A stretch of 64,000 bases of DNA from Trogon surrucura. Taxonomy: Eukaryota > Chordata > Aves > Trogoniformes > Trogonidae. Below the pieces are notes generated by a model. The model did not search any database and was not told the DNA's origin. It was given only the letters and a program-made list of their open reading frames with translations. Each line of letters begins with the position of its first letter. Within the stretch, counting starts at the first letter, position 1. The DNA lies in assembly GCA_020746105.1 (NCBI GenBank), contig CM036631.1:13985058-14049057 (forward strand). Reading direction: 5' to 3'. This document shows positions 47,993-61,875 of the stretch, piece by piece. Both the position numbers and the translations under genes were made by a program.

Positions 47993-48036
47993 TTCGTATT
48001 TATCAAACTGAAATCTTCATATTTATCAAACTGATG
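47993..48036. repeat. Imperfect 21-bp direct duplication
   Basis: ATCTTCGTATTTATCAAACTG is followed at once by a copy with one difference (ATCTTCATATTTATCAAACTG), separated by two A. A simple local duplication. Confidence 0.8.
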
Positions 48037-51000
48037 CAGTTCTATACATTGATATCTCTCCATTGTTATGGTTAAAACTCTCTAAGGTTGTTATAAATAA
48101 CTATTATTTAGATACCTAATGGAAGTGATCTCTACAAATGATGAATTATATCCCACTTCTTAATTACAGAGTCCTCTGAAATCTAATTTAAATAGTACAT
48201 AAGCAGATTAAATACCAAAAAAAAAGAACAAAAACAAGGCAGTTTGCAAAATGATAAATTTATGGGGTTTTTTTTCAGCACTATAGTTTTTTCCGCAGGC
48301 TGCTGTGTAAAGTATCATCCTTCTCAGTAGCTTATTAGATCACTGTAATCTGGATTTACGTATTGATTCATTCAGTTTCAATGTCAATCATAATGTGGAA
48401 ATTTAATAAACAACAACTCTAATTGCTCTTCAGAGACTTAGCAATAATTACTCCCATATCATGTCAGTCAAGGAGATGTCTTTCACATGGTTTGTTTTCC
48501 AAGCATAACAATTGTACGTTTCTTTTGGGCACTGCAGACTTGAGTGTTTCATTCACCGAGATGGCGATGGCTGCCTTAACAACATATCACATCAGGGTTA
48601 CACTTGATAAAATTGGAGCTGTGTTCTGTCAACAATAATTATGTGGGTGTTTTGCTCATTTCCTGCTAGAGCCGTCCCATGGCAACAGTGTAAAAGCAGT
48701 GCTCATGTTTTAAATACATAAATGACTCCTTAGATGACACGTTTCTGGCTCAGGTTTGGCAAAGGCACGGTGAAAACAAAGACACTTTTTGAGAAACTAT
48801 CACAACCATTTCTATTTTATGCAGGTCTGCAGGGAATGTGCTGATGCCCAAGCGGAGGGTGCAGCTTTGCTGCAATAGTAGCGGTGGTGGCCTGAGGCAT
48901 CTCCAGCCATTGATAACAAGTTGGCATTTTCACTGCAGGCCATTCTCACCGCTTTCTGGTGAATTTCCCAAGAAATGCCTCTGCGGAAGGTCATTATGCC
49001 AATTAACCCTGCTTTTGAGGTTGTTGCTGCTACAACAAATCAGATAAAATCATGTTAAAAATTCCGCTTTTTATCAGCATTACATCCTTCTGGAGTGCTG
49101 AAAAAAAGCACCTGATGGTATGAAGATGATATTGTCATCTAAACACTGGAAAATAATTAGTTTGGTATGTGGGAAATCAGCTTTGCAATTTTCAGTTGTA
49201 GCTATTTTGAGAATATTTGCTTTTCTAAGTTTATTTTGTTGCTTGTGAATGAAGAAGAAGATAAATAAGTACTGTATGTACAGTTCACAAAGCAATTACA
49301 AGATGAGTTGGGATTTTGCAGGATTTTACCCTCAGCTCTGTGAACATCCAAGTTCTGACGTACTAATTCAAGTATTAGCTTCACTGAGAAAATTAGCAAA
49401 AATGATACTGTTAGGAGTTCTTTTTTTCTCTGACTAAACTTGTTTCATTTAAGATGATAATAACAATTTAAGCTGGTAAAAACATCTGGAGATTAACAAA
49501 GTGAATCAGATTCAGGCTGGATTTGTAGAAGAAACCGTTTAATAGCTCACCATATGTCCCTGGAAGCATCCTTTCTTTTGGTTTTAACATTCTCGAGGGA
49601 TTTTAAGAACAAGATGTAGCACTAGCCAAGTGTAAGGTCCATAAATACGCGTAAGACAGATGTATTTAAGATATGTCTGTAATAGAATTCACTGCACAAC
49701 TGTTTTGCACTAGGGGAAAGAAACACAATTCAAACTAAGGCGACATACAACGACAACCTGAATATTGTTACATAGACAAAGCCCCATGTGCCTGGAATGT
49801 CAAGAGTGAATCTTATCCGAGCCACATAGCAATTGTCTTTTGTGTTGTCACATGGATGTAAAGGAAACCATGAGTGTTTTCTATCGGCATCTGGTTAACC
49901 ACTGAATTATAACCATAGTTTTGAAACAAAGAACAGTTTTATTTGATGCCAGCTATTGTTGGTAGCAGTGAAACAGCACCGTTTCCGTTAGGGGAGGATG
50001 AATTTCAATTCTGGTAAGATGTGGGATGAAACGTTAACTTAAGCCAAATAAATATTCATGTAGGAAAGTGAAAATAGGTGTCAAGGACGCGCTGCACTTA
50101 AGTCCTTGGTTACATGAAAACTGTACACCATTCAACAAAACAACACGGTTTCTAATGATTATTTTCCCCATATAATTTATTCATCTATTCCAGAGCAGTG
50201 TTTCGGGGCTTAATGAGTATTTGCAAAGCTCTGGCTGAAATGCACTCTCTAAATGCAAAACATTACGCCATTTACAATGAATGAAGTAGTGCAGATTACT
50301 GGTTCAAAAAAGCCACTAAAGCCCATCAGCATGTGTGTTTGAAGGGTGTATTTACTAGGAAAGCCCCTGTTAACGTCCTGTCCAGTTGAAGGGCTAAGGC
50401 TGCTTCCTTCCCACTGAACGCGCGCTGAAGTGCAGAGAGAAAGGGGGAGTCCTGTAACAGTCTCTCTTCTCTTATTTTCCCCCCATTTCACCCTTATTTT
50501 CCCCATATGGGGCAATCCTGTATCACATCTCAAAACTTCTCAGAGAATAAATGAACATGATGAAGTAACGATAGTGCTCCCTTTGGAAGCAGCTTTTCTT
50601 CATTTCTAAAAAATTACAGCTGTCTTACTGACATAGTCCAAATCTCTTCTCTATGTCCTGTGAGATGCTGTGTGCCTTCTTAACATGGGAAATGTCTATT
50701 TGAAAAAATGAGATTTCCAAAATGGTAATTTTCTTAAACTCTTAAAATATTTTCAGTCTTATTTTTGTCGGTCTTTTATACACTGTGATAGTTGCATTAT
50801 CACCAATCATAAAAACTGATGTAACGTCAGTGATGAAGAATAGTTCCACTAATTCTAGAGGAAATCCAAGATATGATAGGAGCAGGGTTTAGTATGAAAA
50901 GAGAAGCAGGAGGCACAATAAGCATTGTGCAAGTAAGTCGTCCTTCTTCCCATGTTAACAAACTGTTACTACATCTGACTGTGCACAATAAACGAGAAGT

Positions 51001-52320
51001 CAGGAAAGGCAAAACCTTGACTTTTAACATCCCGCACCTTTCTGCGTGTCGGTTCATCTCTCCCACACGTGTAAGTGGTGGCTGTTTCTATAGTGGCTCT
51101 TACTTGCCTCATACGTGGCTTCTGCTGCATCCTGGGACACACGAGAGGGCACAGTTTATATTAAATGCATCAACGCCAACGTACCAACAAAACCCACGGC
51201 TGTCAGTGTTCATGGCAGCTGCATGGGCAGGAAAGGAGACAAATTATTGTTACGTTCCTTTTATTAAATAGCCAGCTTTGAAGGTAAATGTCATTTATCC
51301 GTATTAGCCAGGCATCATAACTGGTTTGGCTAAAATTAAATCTAATAACCGGGGGTCAGTGTGGAGAATGCATTCTGTTGGGAAGGAAAAATAAAAAAAT
51401 AGCAAAAAAATCACCCAGGAGAAACATGACTGGAATTCAAGATTAAACCAATTTCCTTAGCAATACCATATATGCAGATAATATTTATAGAAACTAGCAT
51501 CTATCAGAAGGAGGCATTAAGTTAATTAAGTTGTAGCCTAAGATCACATTTTATTAATTCCTCTTTGGAAGAAGGTCATGTCTGATTATTTCCTCTCGGA
51601 GTTACTGTTTTTTTCAATTGGACCATTAAAGATTTTGATTCTTGTTGTACCTCTGAAGTTATTTGGATTCTTGCAAACACAAGTGTCAATTCCCTGATCT
51701 TTCAATGTTCTTTTTAAGTTTTTGCCCTGGTGCGATTCTCCTTTTTCTCAAGGAAAAAAAGCTGCACAAACAACATCGGGAATTGCAATCGATTTTCAAT
51801 CAGTCTGGAATTAAAAGCCCTGCATCCAGATAACCCAGCATTCCAAATACCCAGGATAAATTACTGTAACAGCCCAATGCTGTTCTCAGTTGCATCATTG
51901 CCACTTTACCACAGCTGTGCCAAACATATAATTCCTTGTGAATACTTCATGTTGAATCACACTGTAAATGCTTATTGAGGTATGTGCGACATTTTACAGA
52001 AAATCACGTATGCAGAGTATTCTAGATGACTGAGGTGTGAATTAAAAAACCCCACCACCTTCACTTCAATTCCTTGGAGAGTGGGGATGTCTTGACCACT
52101 GTCAAAAAACTGCATTAAAATTTAACCTTTTAAAATATTTTGGAAGCATGCAGAAAGTCTGGAGAACACCAGAGTGGTTAAATGGCAGAGACACAAAGAC
52201 ATGGGACCAATTTATCTGTTCAAATAAAAGGCAGTGGTTTGTCATGAATCTGGCTGGAATATGCCTGTGTGTAATACTACTAGTAGCAGTAGCACATAAT
52301 ACACAGCACATTCCACCATT

Positions 52321-52372
52321 CTAAGTAATATTAATAAGTCTCAAACCCTTCTAAGTAATATTAATTAATCAC
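52321..52372. repeat. Imperfect direct duplication
   Basis: CTAAGTAATATTAAT occurs twice, 28 bp apart, inside an AT-rich stretch. Local duplication; no function suggested. Confidence 0.75.
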
Positions 52373-55300
52373 ATTACTGCCCTGAGTTCACAGAGGGTTC
52401 ACACCAAAGGGAGTTAACCAATTACACACAACCAGTCAGTAGTGGGGAAAAAAAAAAACCACAAAAAAACCAGCACTAAAGCCCAAGTTTGCCTGAAGTT
52501 CTTTTCCTCCTGACTTAAACAAGTTGATGTGTAGCTTATCTCGCGTGCTGTACAGACAGCATCATTAGTCATTCTAAATTTACCCGTTAAGACAAGCAAA
52601 GTTGTGTCCTTTCCTGGAGTCCCTGAAGCACGTGCGTGACTTCACACAGAGTGAGCCTCTGCCGGCACGGCGGACGTTCGCCCGGGTGCCACAAGGTGTG
52701 CAGCGCACACGCCTGTAGCATCAGGCTCACACCAACTCACTTGTCTCCCAACACATAAGAGGATTCTGACTTATTTCCATCTTCCTGCAAGAAAACTGAT
52801 GCTGTGCATCTTCCAGTACATTTGGCCACGACTGGCAGAGGTATCAGGTGCATGGGAAAGGAATTTTGAAACTTCACACCTATTTTGCACACCTTAGAGA
52901 TGACTCAGTTAAATTCCTCCCTGCATTTTGGGCACCCCTAGCACCCCTGGTGATTGGAAGCATCTTGTGGGACCAGCACGTGCTGTGGTTCTGTGTTCAG
53001 GGTTCATTCTTGTGGGTGCTTTTAAAGCGTCAAATTCAGACAGAAGCTGAGCTGTGTCCAGCGATCAACGCAGAGTATGTTGGCACAACGAGTGCAAATG
53101 TTTGTGATCGTGTCTCACAAGGGGCACCTTGAGACCTGAGAGCAAAGAGCAGGCACACAGTGAAAAGCGAGGAAAGTGCTTTCAGACAGGTAAGTGGGAA
53201 CAGAACGAGAAATGCAGCTCCCCGCTAACACAAGGGGGATTCAAGCAGATTTTCAACATTCTTTGAATTTCGCTAGTTTTACATGTCCTGAGTTTGTTCT
53301 ACAATTTGAAAATGCTCTTGTTTTGACATTTGCCTAAGCGGGAATGTCATTCCTACCACCTGCTTTTGAGCTCCTGCAGGAAAGTCTCTCAGCGAAAGTA
53401 GCTGTCATCTAAAGAGGCAGCAAATCGATGTCAGAAAACTCTTGTTGATCAACTTCCTGCTCTCCCATCCCCTGGAGCAACGAGCTCTGAAAGGCTTCTT
53501 CAAGGAACAAGAAAAATCAGATGTTTACCAAAGGGTCACAATGTTTTCTAGAAATTTACATTTGGTGGCATTTTCCACCAGCATTTTCACTGACATAAAT
53601 ATTTAGTACACCCTGCCAAAAAAGCCATGACAGGAAATTAACACACAAGGCAAACAGCAAAGGACCCTTGGAATTTCCTTAGGAATCAAAAGCCCCTTGG
53701 AGTAAACATTTGCCAGCTCACCAATTTGAAATGTCCTTTACACATCTCTCTAATAGCCTCTGTAATAATTGGCAGAGCACAACACATAGAAAAGATGCCA
53801 GCACATCACAAACATGAGGCTGTTGAGAGGATTAAGCGTAATCCTGTCTCACCAATGAATAAAGAAAGTACGAAATGGAACTGCGTTGTGTTGAACAGCC
53901 CCGAGTTAAAGATACACTTATGACAAGCTTTCGGGTTCTTTTTGCTCTACAGTGTTTCACTGAGAAGGTCGTGCATGAACTCTGAAAAAAACCAGCATTA
54001 TTACTGAGGAATGCCAGGCAAAGCAGGAAATAATCTTCAATTAATTTGTGAGGAACTTTCATTTGGCAGACACAGTCTGCCAAATAAAGACAGAACAGTA
54101 GCTTTCTTATTAAGCTGATAAAAATCGACCAAAAGTGAAGAAATCCCGTAGTTAAAAAGCATTAGAACAATGGATTTTTACTGGGAGACGTAATAGAAAT
54201 CCACAGGGAATCCTGGCAACATTCATTGGGTTTTTTGTCCTGAAACCAAAGGTATTTCTGACAGAAATGTAAAGAAAGAATCTCAACATTTTCTGCTCTT
54301 CTAGACTTTGACTCGGTATTTGATGTCAGAAACTGTAGAACGTGAGTAGATTCAAACTTGCTCATTAATTCTAACAATTCAAAGTACCATACTTTGTTTT
54401 TTTCGTATCGGTATTATTGTCTTTGTAATTCCACTTCCAATTGCCACCTCCACCTCCTACCAGCTTGTACAGGTAATAAGAGATATTTTTGTCATTTGTA
54501 AAATGCTGGAAGAACTTGAGATAATAGGCACTTCATAAATGTAATGTGTTCTTTTAGTGAAACTGGGACAAACCGCTAGTTTCAAACATAATTGGCTACA
54601 ATGGCAAAACTGGAGCATCCGTAGAAAAGTGGGACATGGTACGTGTGAGGTGCTAATATTTATCCTAATGTGGCAGATTTGTCTCGGTTCATGGGAGCTC
54701 ACCTCTATATTTAGGGGTGGGAATAAAAGAGCGTTAAAAGAGTTTCATCGTTATTTGAAAATGTTTCCTGGGAACAGGAAGCAATTCTGCAAACCACTGT
54801 GTTTGTTTTTCACATCCACAAGCCAAACTTTAAATCTAGCTTAAGGCTAAAGGGAAACAAGTTGGGCAATTTCAGCGTAATCCCCTCAGAAATGTATTCT
54901 CTTCACGTGAACGCCGCTCAGCACAGTAGCAGCTCTGTGCAGGAGAAGCCTCACACGGAAACAAGAACTGCTACAGTTTGGCTTAAGAAGGAGAGTCTTT
55001 ATTGGCAGCCTTTATAATAATATCCTATACCAATTCATGAATAATCTTAGCATATTGACATCCTGTAAAGGAAATGTGGAAAACTTGCCTGGGAGCTGCC
55101 TGCATTAATCTTCCTTCTATCCTGTACTGGCGTTTTTCCCAGTTTCCTATGCTCAAAGTTCACAATATCTGTTTTTAAAGGAACACACTGACCCTTACAG
55201 AGCAGAGCTCAGAAAGCCTGATTTGCTACTAATTTCAATTTTTACATCCTCTTTCCCTCGGAGAAGTAGGTTTTGAAGTACAGCTTCTAACGAGCCCATG

Positions 55301-56612
55301 GAAAGTGGTCTTTATCTGAAGAAACTCGGCGTGCAAATCAGATGACTAAAGAATGTGGATTTATTGCACCACCGAGCCTTACAGAGAGAGAATAATATAA
55401 AGTAGCTGCGTGCACTGAAGCTAAAGCTCATGGGCCAGCCTCACTACTATGTATCAGCGCTGGCCATTAGCTTTTCACCATGGGCTTTAAGCAGCTACCC
55501 GGGAGCCAGTGTCCTAGGTATAGTCACAAGAGTGTTTCCAGCCACAGTCTGCAAACTCCTCGCCGTGACCAACAGTAGTTTTGCCTTCGTGAAGGGGATT
55601 TGATAGGGACAGGAGGCTCCTAGTGCCACCCCTGACTGAGAAAGGAAGAGGCAAGATGAGAGCCAGGCTGCACAGACACAAGACATAAAGGAGTTCCTGG
55701 AAAAATAAAATATTGTAAGCTGTGAGACAGGGAGGCTTAAGACTTTCTGCACAACAGAACCACTTCACTCATCCAGGAAACTGTCAGCAAAACACTTGCA
55801 GTGTACATGCAGATCTACTGGCAGAACTGAGCTCGTGTTGCTGTCAGAAAAACACCTTCCCTGTCAGTGAAATAAGTCATCCAGATAACAGCTCGAGTTG
55901 TCAGTGTACCTGTTTCATACGTGGGCTTCTACCGTCACGTTAGGAGCCCATCGAAGTTCATCCTTCTTCACAAAACAAACACAGCGTGAAAGCTGATTAT
56001 ATAGGTCTGACTTGTCTGCATCTATGAGAAGTCAAAATGTGCTGGTATCTGGGTTTGGGAGGAGACTGCTCTAGGGTATCTCTCCTGATGTCACCCAGTA
56101 TAAAGTCCCCAGCTCTCCATCTGCTGAGGTCTCCCACCTGCCCAGTGCTGAGTTTTCTACTGGCATGTGCACGCCTTGCAAGGCTCAGTGCATCACAGTT
56201 AAAAAGACACTACCAGGATTGGAATGTCGCTGGCTTCTCCAGTAAACGGGGTGGAAGGCAAGCAGGCAGACTGCATCTCCTTGAAACCCCTGGCAAAGGG
56301 AACAGGGCTTGCCCAGGTGTCCTGTTCAGAAGATGTCATTGTCACGTTTCCTAACTGAAGAGACTGTCAGCAAGTCAGAGGACGGGGTAATATGAAGTCT
56401 GGTTTTGGTGTATGTACATAAAGCTAAAGGGACAAGCAACGGTATGTCTCAGTAAGGCTACTGTTACTATCCCAAAATGTCTCTCAAGATCTTACTTTCT
56501 ATTTACTGGTGATGGTGTAAATTCCTTTTGGGTTATCAAGCACCTTCTGAGATGAATGCATCGTTTCCATACTTGTCAGCTCCAAGGTTAGCAAAGGATA
56601 CTGCCTGCTGTA

Positions 56613-56695
56613 CTTATTGAAATTTATTGAAATTTATTGAATTGAAATTTACTGAAATTTATTGAATTGAAATTTACTGAAATTTATTGAAATTA
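56613..56695. repeat. AT-rich tandem repeat with 10- and 25-bp periods
   Basis: Repeats of a TTGAAATTTA(C/T) unit, with a longer 25-bp period in which ATTGAATTGAAATTTACTG recurs. About eight copies of the short unit. Nested periods suggest secondary duplication of an initial decamer repeat. Confidence 0.88.
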
Positions 56696-57847
56696 ACTCC
56701 GTTTACATGCCGGCCTACCTGAGATGCATTCAGTGCATTCTCTAACCATTCACGGTATTAGCCCCTGGGAAAGTCGTCATCAGCAGGAGAGAAGACCTTT
56801 CTAAGCAAAGTTCCCCTGTTGCAAGGCTGCTACCCTAGAGCTCCTGTCATACCGGGCGTTCAGGTTATCCACTGCGCTGATGGAGACACAACACTAACGG
56901 CGATTCTGCGTCAAGTTTTGTGCACTTTCAGCACAGCTGCTGCGGTTTTAGTCTGGTAAATCTGAAAGAAGAGTTTATCCCCCACTGATACTGTGAGGAT
57001 GTGAGGACAACGTGAGATGACCACATAAATTAAATACAATGCACCTTTTATGTATCGGAGATCAAGAATATCTTTGTTTCTAGCATTTTGAAGTTTTCCT
57101 TCTGATGCATGAACATAATTCCCACTGATATCTGTGAGCTGATCCGTGCCCCAATTCCCATTATCCCGGCACACTGCTCTCAATGATAGGGGAAACAGAG
57201 GACAAAGCCAACAATAGAAAAGACATTATTAAGGCAGGTAAAACTTTCCACAAGACTAAGTCTTAAAATATGTATGTTAGATGAATGGAAACAGAAACCG
57301 TTTGCCCAAGGTTGCCTTTATTAATCAGCTAAAAGGACATTGAGGAAAGAAAGATATTTCCACTGCCTTGGCAAGACCCACAGCCTGTGTTCACTCCCTC
57401 AACACAGCTTTTCTTCCTTTTTATACAACACTGTGGTCTGATCTAGCCAAAGTGTCAGCCCATAGGCCTGATGTAGTTTGCAGTTTGGCTTTATCAGTTG
57501 TGCATGGGAAAGTCAAGACACCGCAGCTAGGCTCCTCCTTGTTCCTAAGGTCTCTCCTACTCCTTCTCCCACTTCGCCTGGGTTTGCTGTGTCGAGCATA
57601 AGCTGCTCGCATGGGTTCCGTGCCCTGTAGTGGAGTGATCTTTGTCAGGGGCATTTGCTGGCGAAGCCCGACACCTACCTCATGCCCCCAGGTTTACCGT
57701 GAAATAGAGGTCAGAGCCCAGTGCACATCACTGCACTTTGGGCATTCTTCTGAGATGGGATATACAACCCAGCATTACCAATCCTGTCTATTCAAATTCT
57801 TGAGTCAGTTCCTAAACCCAACAATAACAGTCTGGAATTCTTTGAAA

Positions 57848-57897
57848 ATATATATATATATATATGGGATTCTTTGGAATTCTTTTGAATATACATA

Positions 57898-57928
<31 letters not shown>

Positions 57929-57986
57929 GTGAGAGATATATATATATGAGATATATATATATGTGATAGATATATATATATATATT
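57848..57986. repeat. Compound (TA)n/(TG)n microsatellite
   Basis: Several (TA)5-8 blocks are separated by GAGA- or GATA-containing spacers and a (TG)8 block at 57898-57914. A GGGATTCTTTGGAATTCTTT segment interrupts after the first TA block, and TCTGGAATTCTTTGAAAATA just upstream resembles it, so flank and repeat were duplicated together. Confidence 0.9.
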
Positions 57987-58120
57987 GTTTTCTGGGCTTT
58001 CTGTTTTCCAAGCCCTAGGTTCACACTCTTGAGTCCCTACCTACCCTAGTGAGAACTGGAACCATTACATTTCCAGACAAAATCTGTCAGCCTGGCCTAA
58101 TCACATAGCTTCAGGCTGCT

Positions 58121-58156
58121 AAAAAAAAAAAAAGGGAGAGGGAGAGAGAGAAAAGT
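58121..58156 (+). repeat. Polypurine tract
   Basis: A run of A followed by GGGAGAGGGAGAGAGAGAAAA: 36 purines without a pyrimidine on the plus strand. Such tracts can form triplex DNA; no function is shown. Confidence 0.8.
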
Positions 58157-60074
58157 ATGAAATACATACTAAAGCATGAAAACTAGCACTACCCAATTCA
58201 GGATTATATTCTACAAAGCTAACAGCCGAAATTAGTCTCTAAGAAGTAACACAGCAAAAAATGTAGTTTAATAAAGCCCGTCAAGTTTACATTTCCTTGA
58301 AGAGAAAAACGACGAATTCCGGCAGGGTGAAAAGCCAGACAGAGACCTTTCCTGTATCTGCCACTTGGCATTTTTCAGAACATCTTTGTTTGTCACTGCA
58401 GCACTGAAATTTCAACATATGGGAACGGAGACCAAGGGCAAGGAGAAGCACATACAGAAGGAAGCTCATGAAAGAGCTGCCAAACACACCCAAAGCAGCT
58501 TCAGAGTTTATTTCACGCTACTCTCACCCCAACCACGCGGTAAATACAGAAAAGAGCGGAAGGATATCTTGTGATTGACCATTGGCCTGGGGACATCTGA
58601 GTTCTGTTCCCAAATATTTCATAAACCCTCAGACTCAGTTGTCAACTTACCAATATACACAGGAAAATAATGTTTCCTTTCTTGCACCCTCTTCTGTCCT
58701 TTCTCTTCATATTGTGAGTCTGTCTCCTAATTTATATGAGCCACTTAGCAAAAGGAAGCTCTGTGCTCAGCAGGGACCTGTAGATGCTGTCAGAGCAAAT
58801 AACTGGTGAGAAATCTGAACTGAAGCCCACCTCAAATCTTTGCAAAAGTTCGGATCTGGATCTGACTTCAGGAGCAGGAACATTTCTGCTGTAAGCAGAC
58901 TTCTACCTCTGAGCCAGCTGCGAGCAGACATCCCGCGGTTCTCATTCGATCAACCTCTAGCTTTTTGACTAATACACTTAAAGAAATCTAAAAATACAGT
59001 AAGGAATAAAACACACTGCCTGAAATTTTAGCTTCCCTCCCCTTGAATTCTATGCCTTTTATTCTGAAATGGACGAACGGCCAAAGCAACAATGAAAGGC
59101 TGATTATTAATCTTTGATCCTGAGTCACTTTCTCTCACAGAGCCCTATTCTTCATCTCAGGAAGTGTGATACAAGAGCACTCCCACAGCCTGATTAAAGG
59201 TCCAGGTATGGGGTCACACAATGCACAAAGAGAGCTGCAGAGTTTCAGAGAGAGATGTGTATTTAACGTCTGACTAAATGCAGGCATGATAAAGGACAGA
59301 ATAATGAACATTCCTAATGACTGCCATAACTGTGAAACTGCCACAGAACTGCTTGAGGTAATCGTGGTAAGAAATCAAGTTGCTTTTTAAGAAAGAAATG
59401 ACCAAATCTGTTTTCCAGAGTGTTCGCCTGGGTGATTACAAAACAGAACTTGCTGAGAATGCCAAACTGTTGGAAAATGGCAGCGTGCCTTTCTCAACAG
59501 AAAACAGCAAAACAGACCCGGGCTTTCCTGGCTCACCCGAAAGCTGAGGAATCAGAATTGAAACCAACCTGAGCGAGGTAGCTACAACTGGGATTTCAGG
59601 TTTGTCAGCACTGAGGTGCCTAGGAGAAGGGTCAGAGGTTACACCTGGAGATTTAGAAGATAATGACAAAGTTCAGATGGTCATCGAAACCATCTGGTCC
59701 AGAAAAGCAAAGCATCATTAAATCCAGTTTTGATGAGAACAACTTGGCTTAAAACGCAAAATTCGTTACTTCCCAGGGAAGATGCTGAGTCCAGCTCTCC
59801 TTTTATTTCTTCATGTCCTAACTGAAAAAATAAGAAGAAATATTAAAAAAAAAAAATATATATATATCAAAGTCTGAATTTTAAAAAGACTCCAAAAACA
59901 AACCAGCTATTGCAGGAGCCCCGCACGATCCCAGCTGACTGAAATAGCAACCCGCCGGCGAGCTCTCACGAGTGTTCCTTGCAAAACTGACTTTTATGAC
60001 GACGACTTTTCTACAAGGGATTTGCAGCTCTCTGAAAAGCATTGAAACTGCGGATGACAACAAAATTGTGTCTC

Positions 60075-60215
60075 TCCGAGAGCAGGCAGCGCGGGGAGAG
60101 CGGCGGCCTCGCAGCCAGCCCGCTTAGGGAATGGCATCCGCGTCCCGGCGCCCCGCATTGGGCAGGAGCCTCTCTTTTCACCAACACAAAGGAGGACGTG
60201 CGAGCATGAAATCCA
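60075..60215. other. Small CpG-rich patch in the 5' flank
   Basis: A GC-rich block with about ten CpGs, isolated in AT-rich DNA 20 kb from the PLEKHA7 promoter. Minus-strand open frames (59994-60299 and overlapping) cross it without recognisable similarity. Candidate distal regulatory element only. Confidence 0.4.
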
Positions 60216-61800
60216 CTTTGAGCGCTGCTCACTCCACAGAGCCGAGTCTAAAGACTGCTTTGGCTGGGCCGCCACGAGGAGCTGCATTTTGATGGTCAAA
60301 CTGTCAAAAAATACCTTTTTTTTCCTCTCCCTGTACCATTCAGAGGATTTTTATATTCTAAGTCACCTCAGGAATCCAGCTTAAGAACTTGATTCTCATT
60401 ATCAATAGAGTTTACAGAGTTTCCAAAAGGGAAATGGCTGTGAAGATTATGGGAAATCGGTAGCTTTACTGTTAATCTACAAGTCCCTCAAGATTTCTAC
60501 ATCCTTGGTCAGATACAAAAAAGCATCTTTCTTCTATAAACACAAACTTCACCCTCGTACATAACTCTACCAAATTTTTAAGGTGACAATCAGGAAAGAA
60601 GTGGCAAAACGTTAGGACAAAGTCAGTATTTCATATGGATTTTACTAGGTCTAGCAGCAATTCAGGACGTATCAAAAGCTCTGCTCAGTTTATCAGCCAA
60701 CGAGCAACCTTCTAACTAATCTGAACATAAAGGCTTAATCTAAATGTAAAGGCTTACTCACCTGTTCTGCCAACAGATTTTTTTAACCTCAAAGAAATTC
60801 TGATTAGATGGAATACAAAGGACTTTACAACCATTTAATAACTGACACTAATAAAGTAGCACATACTTTTACTTTAAACCTGGACTTATTCAAAGTTTTG
60901 CTACGAAGTCTTAAAATATGAAAATATATTAGATATTACAGGAGTTGTTTTACTGACAACTGTACATGAGTAGAAGAAAAAAGACTTTGTGACCTTGTTT
61001 CTGCATGTACCTGTGAAAAAAAATCAACCAAATCACAAACAACCTCTACTTGTGAGGTCTCAGGAAAAGCTCTAGATTTATGAAGCTCTGGAAATCCTTG
61101 GTCTCATCGTGCTGCGTATTAAGTATCTATTTCACAGTCAAATTCGAGCAATAAGCAGCCGGTACAGTTCTTGCCCTGTGTAACTACTCTCAGACTACAG
61201 TCAAACACACTGTTTTACAGAAGGGGTGTCAAGGTCACTGGTCAGTACGCTGGGAGAAAGCAGAACCATCACTGATCGTTCAGGCACTGTAAAATCGCTA
61301 CACATTTGGTGTGATCGTTACTTAAAGTAAGAACTGAACTACAGACAGTAATACCTACCAAAGGTTAACCACGAGTATTTCAGCACGGCAGCCACCGCAT
61401 TATGCTATTCTTAACCTTTTCTGGTTTTTAGTTCCTAAAAAAGCTGCTGCATCCATCTACTGTACTGGAAAATTCAGCAGCATGAATGGTTCTAAATTTA
61501 GGATGCAGGACACTGCAGCTGCGATAACATTTCGGAAGTGGAAGGCATAGTAGATACATGGCATATTTAGATAAGACAACTATTTTTAGTTGAAATGAAG
61601 TTTGGTTTTGGCTACTTTAGCAAGTGCACCACTTTGGCTAATCAGTTCAGATACACTTCATTCCAGCTCTCATTCCCACCTGCAAGATACTGCCCACTGT
61701 GAGACCCCTTCTCCCTAATTCTCTTCCGAAAACTAACCAGCAAAGCAGGAGAAAAGTGATCAGAAGCTTGTCAGAGCATTTCTGCTGCTCCTTCCTAAGC

Positions 61801-61875
61801 ATCCAGTAGCAGAGATCTGGAGATAGGCCAGCGACCTGTCTAGCCCACTGTACCCTGACATAGTACAGCCACGCT
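61801..61875 (+). repeat. Copy 2 of an old interspersed repeat, family uncertain
   Basis: CAGCGACCTGTCTAGCCCAC, then TGTACCCTGACATAGTACAGC, shares the '(T)CTAGCCCAGTATCCTG' landmark and spacing with the copy near 42361-42455. I cannot name the family; an ancient CR1/L3-like or SINE element is possible. Confidence 0.4.
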
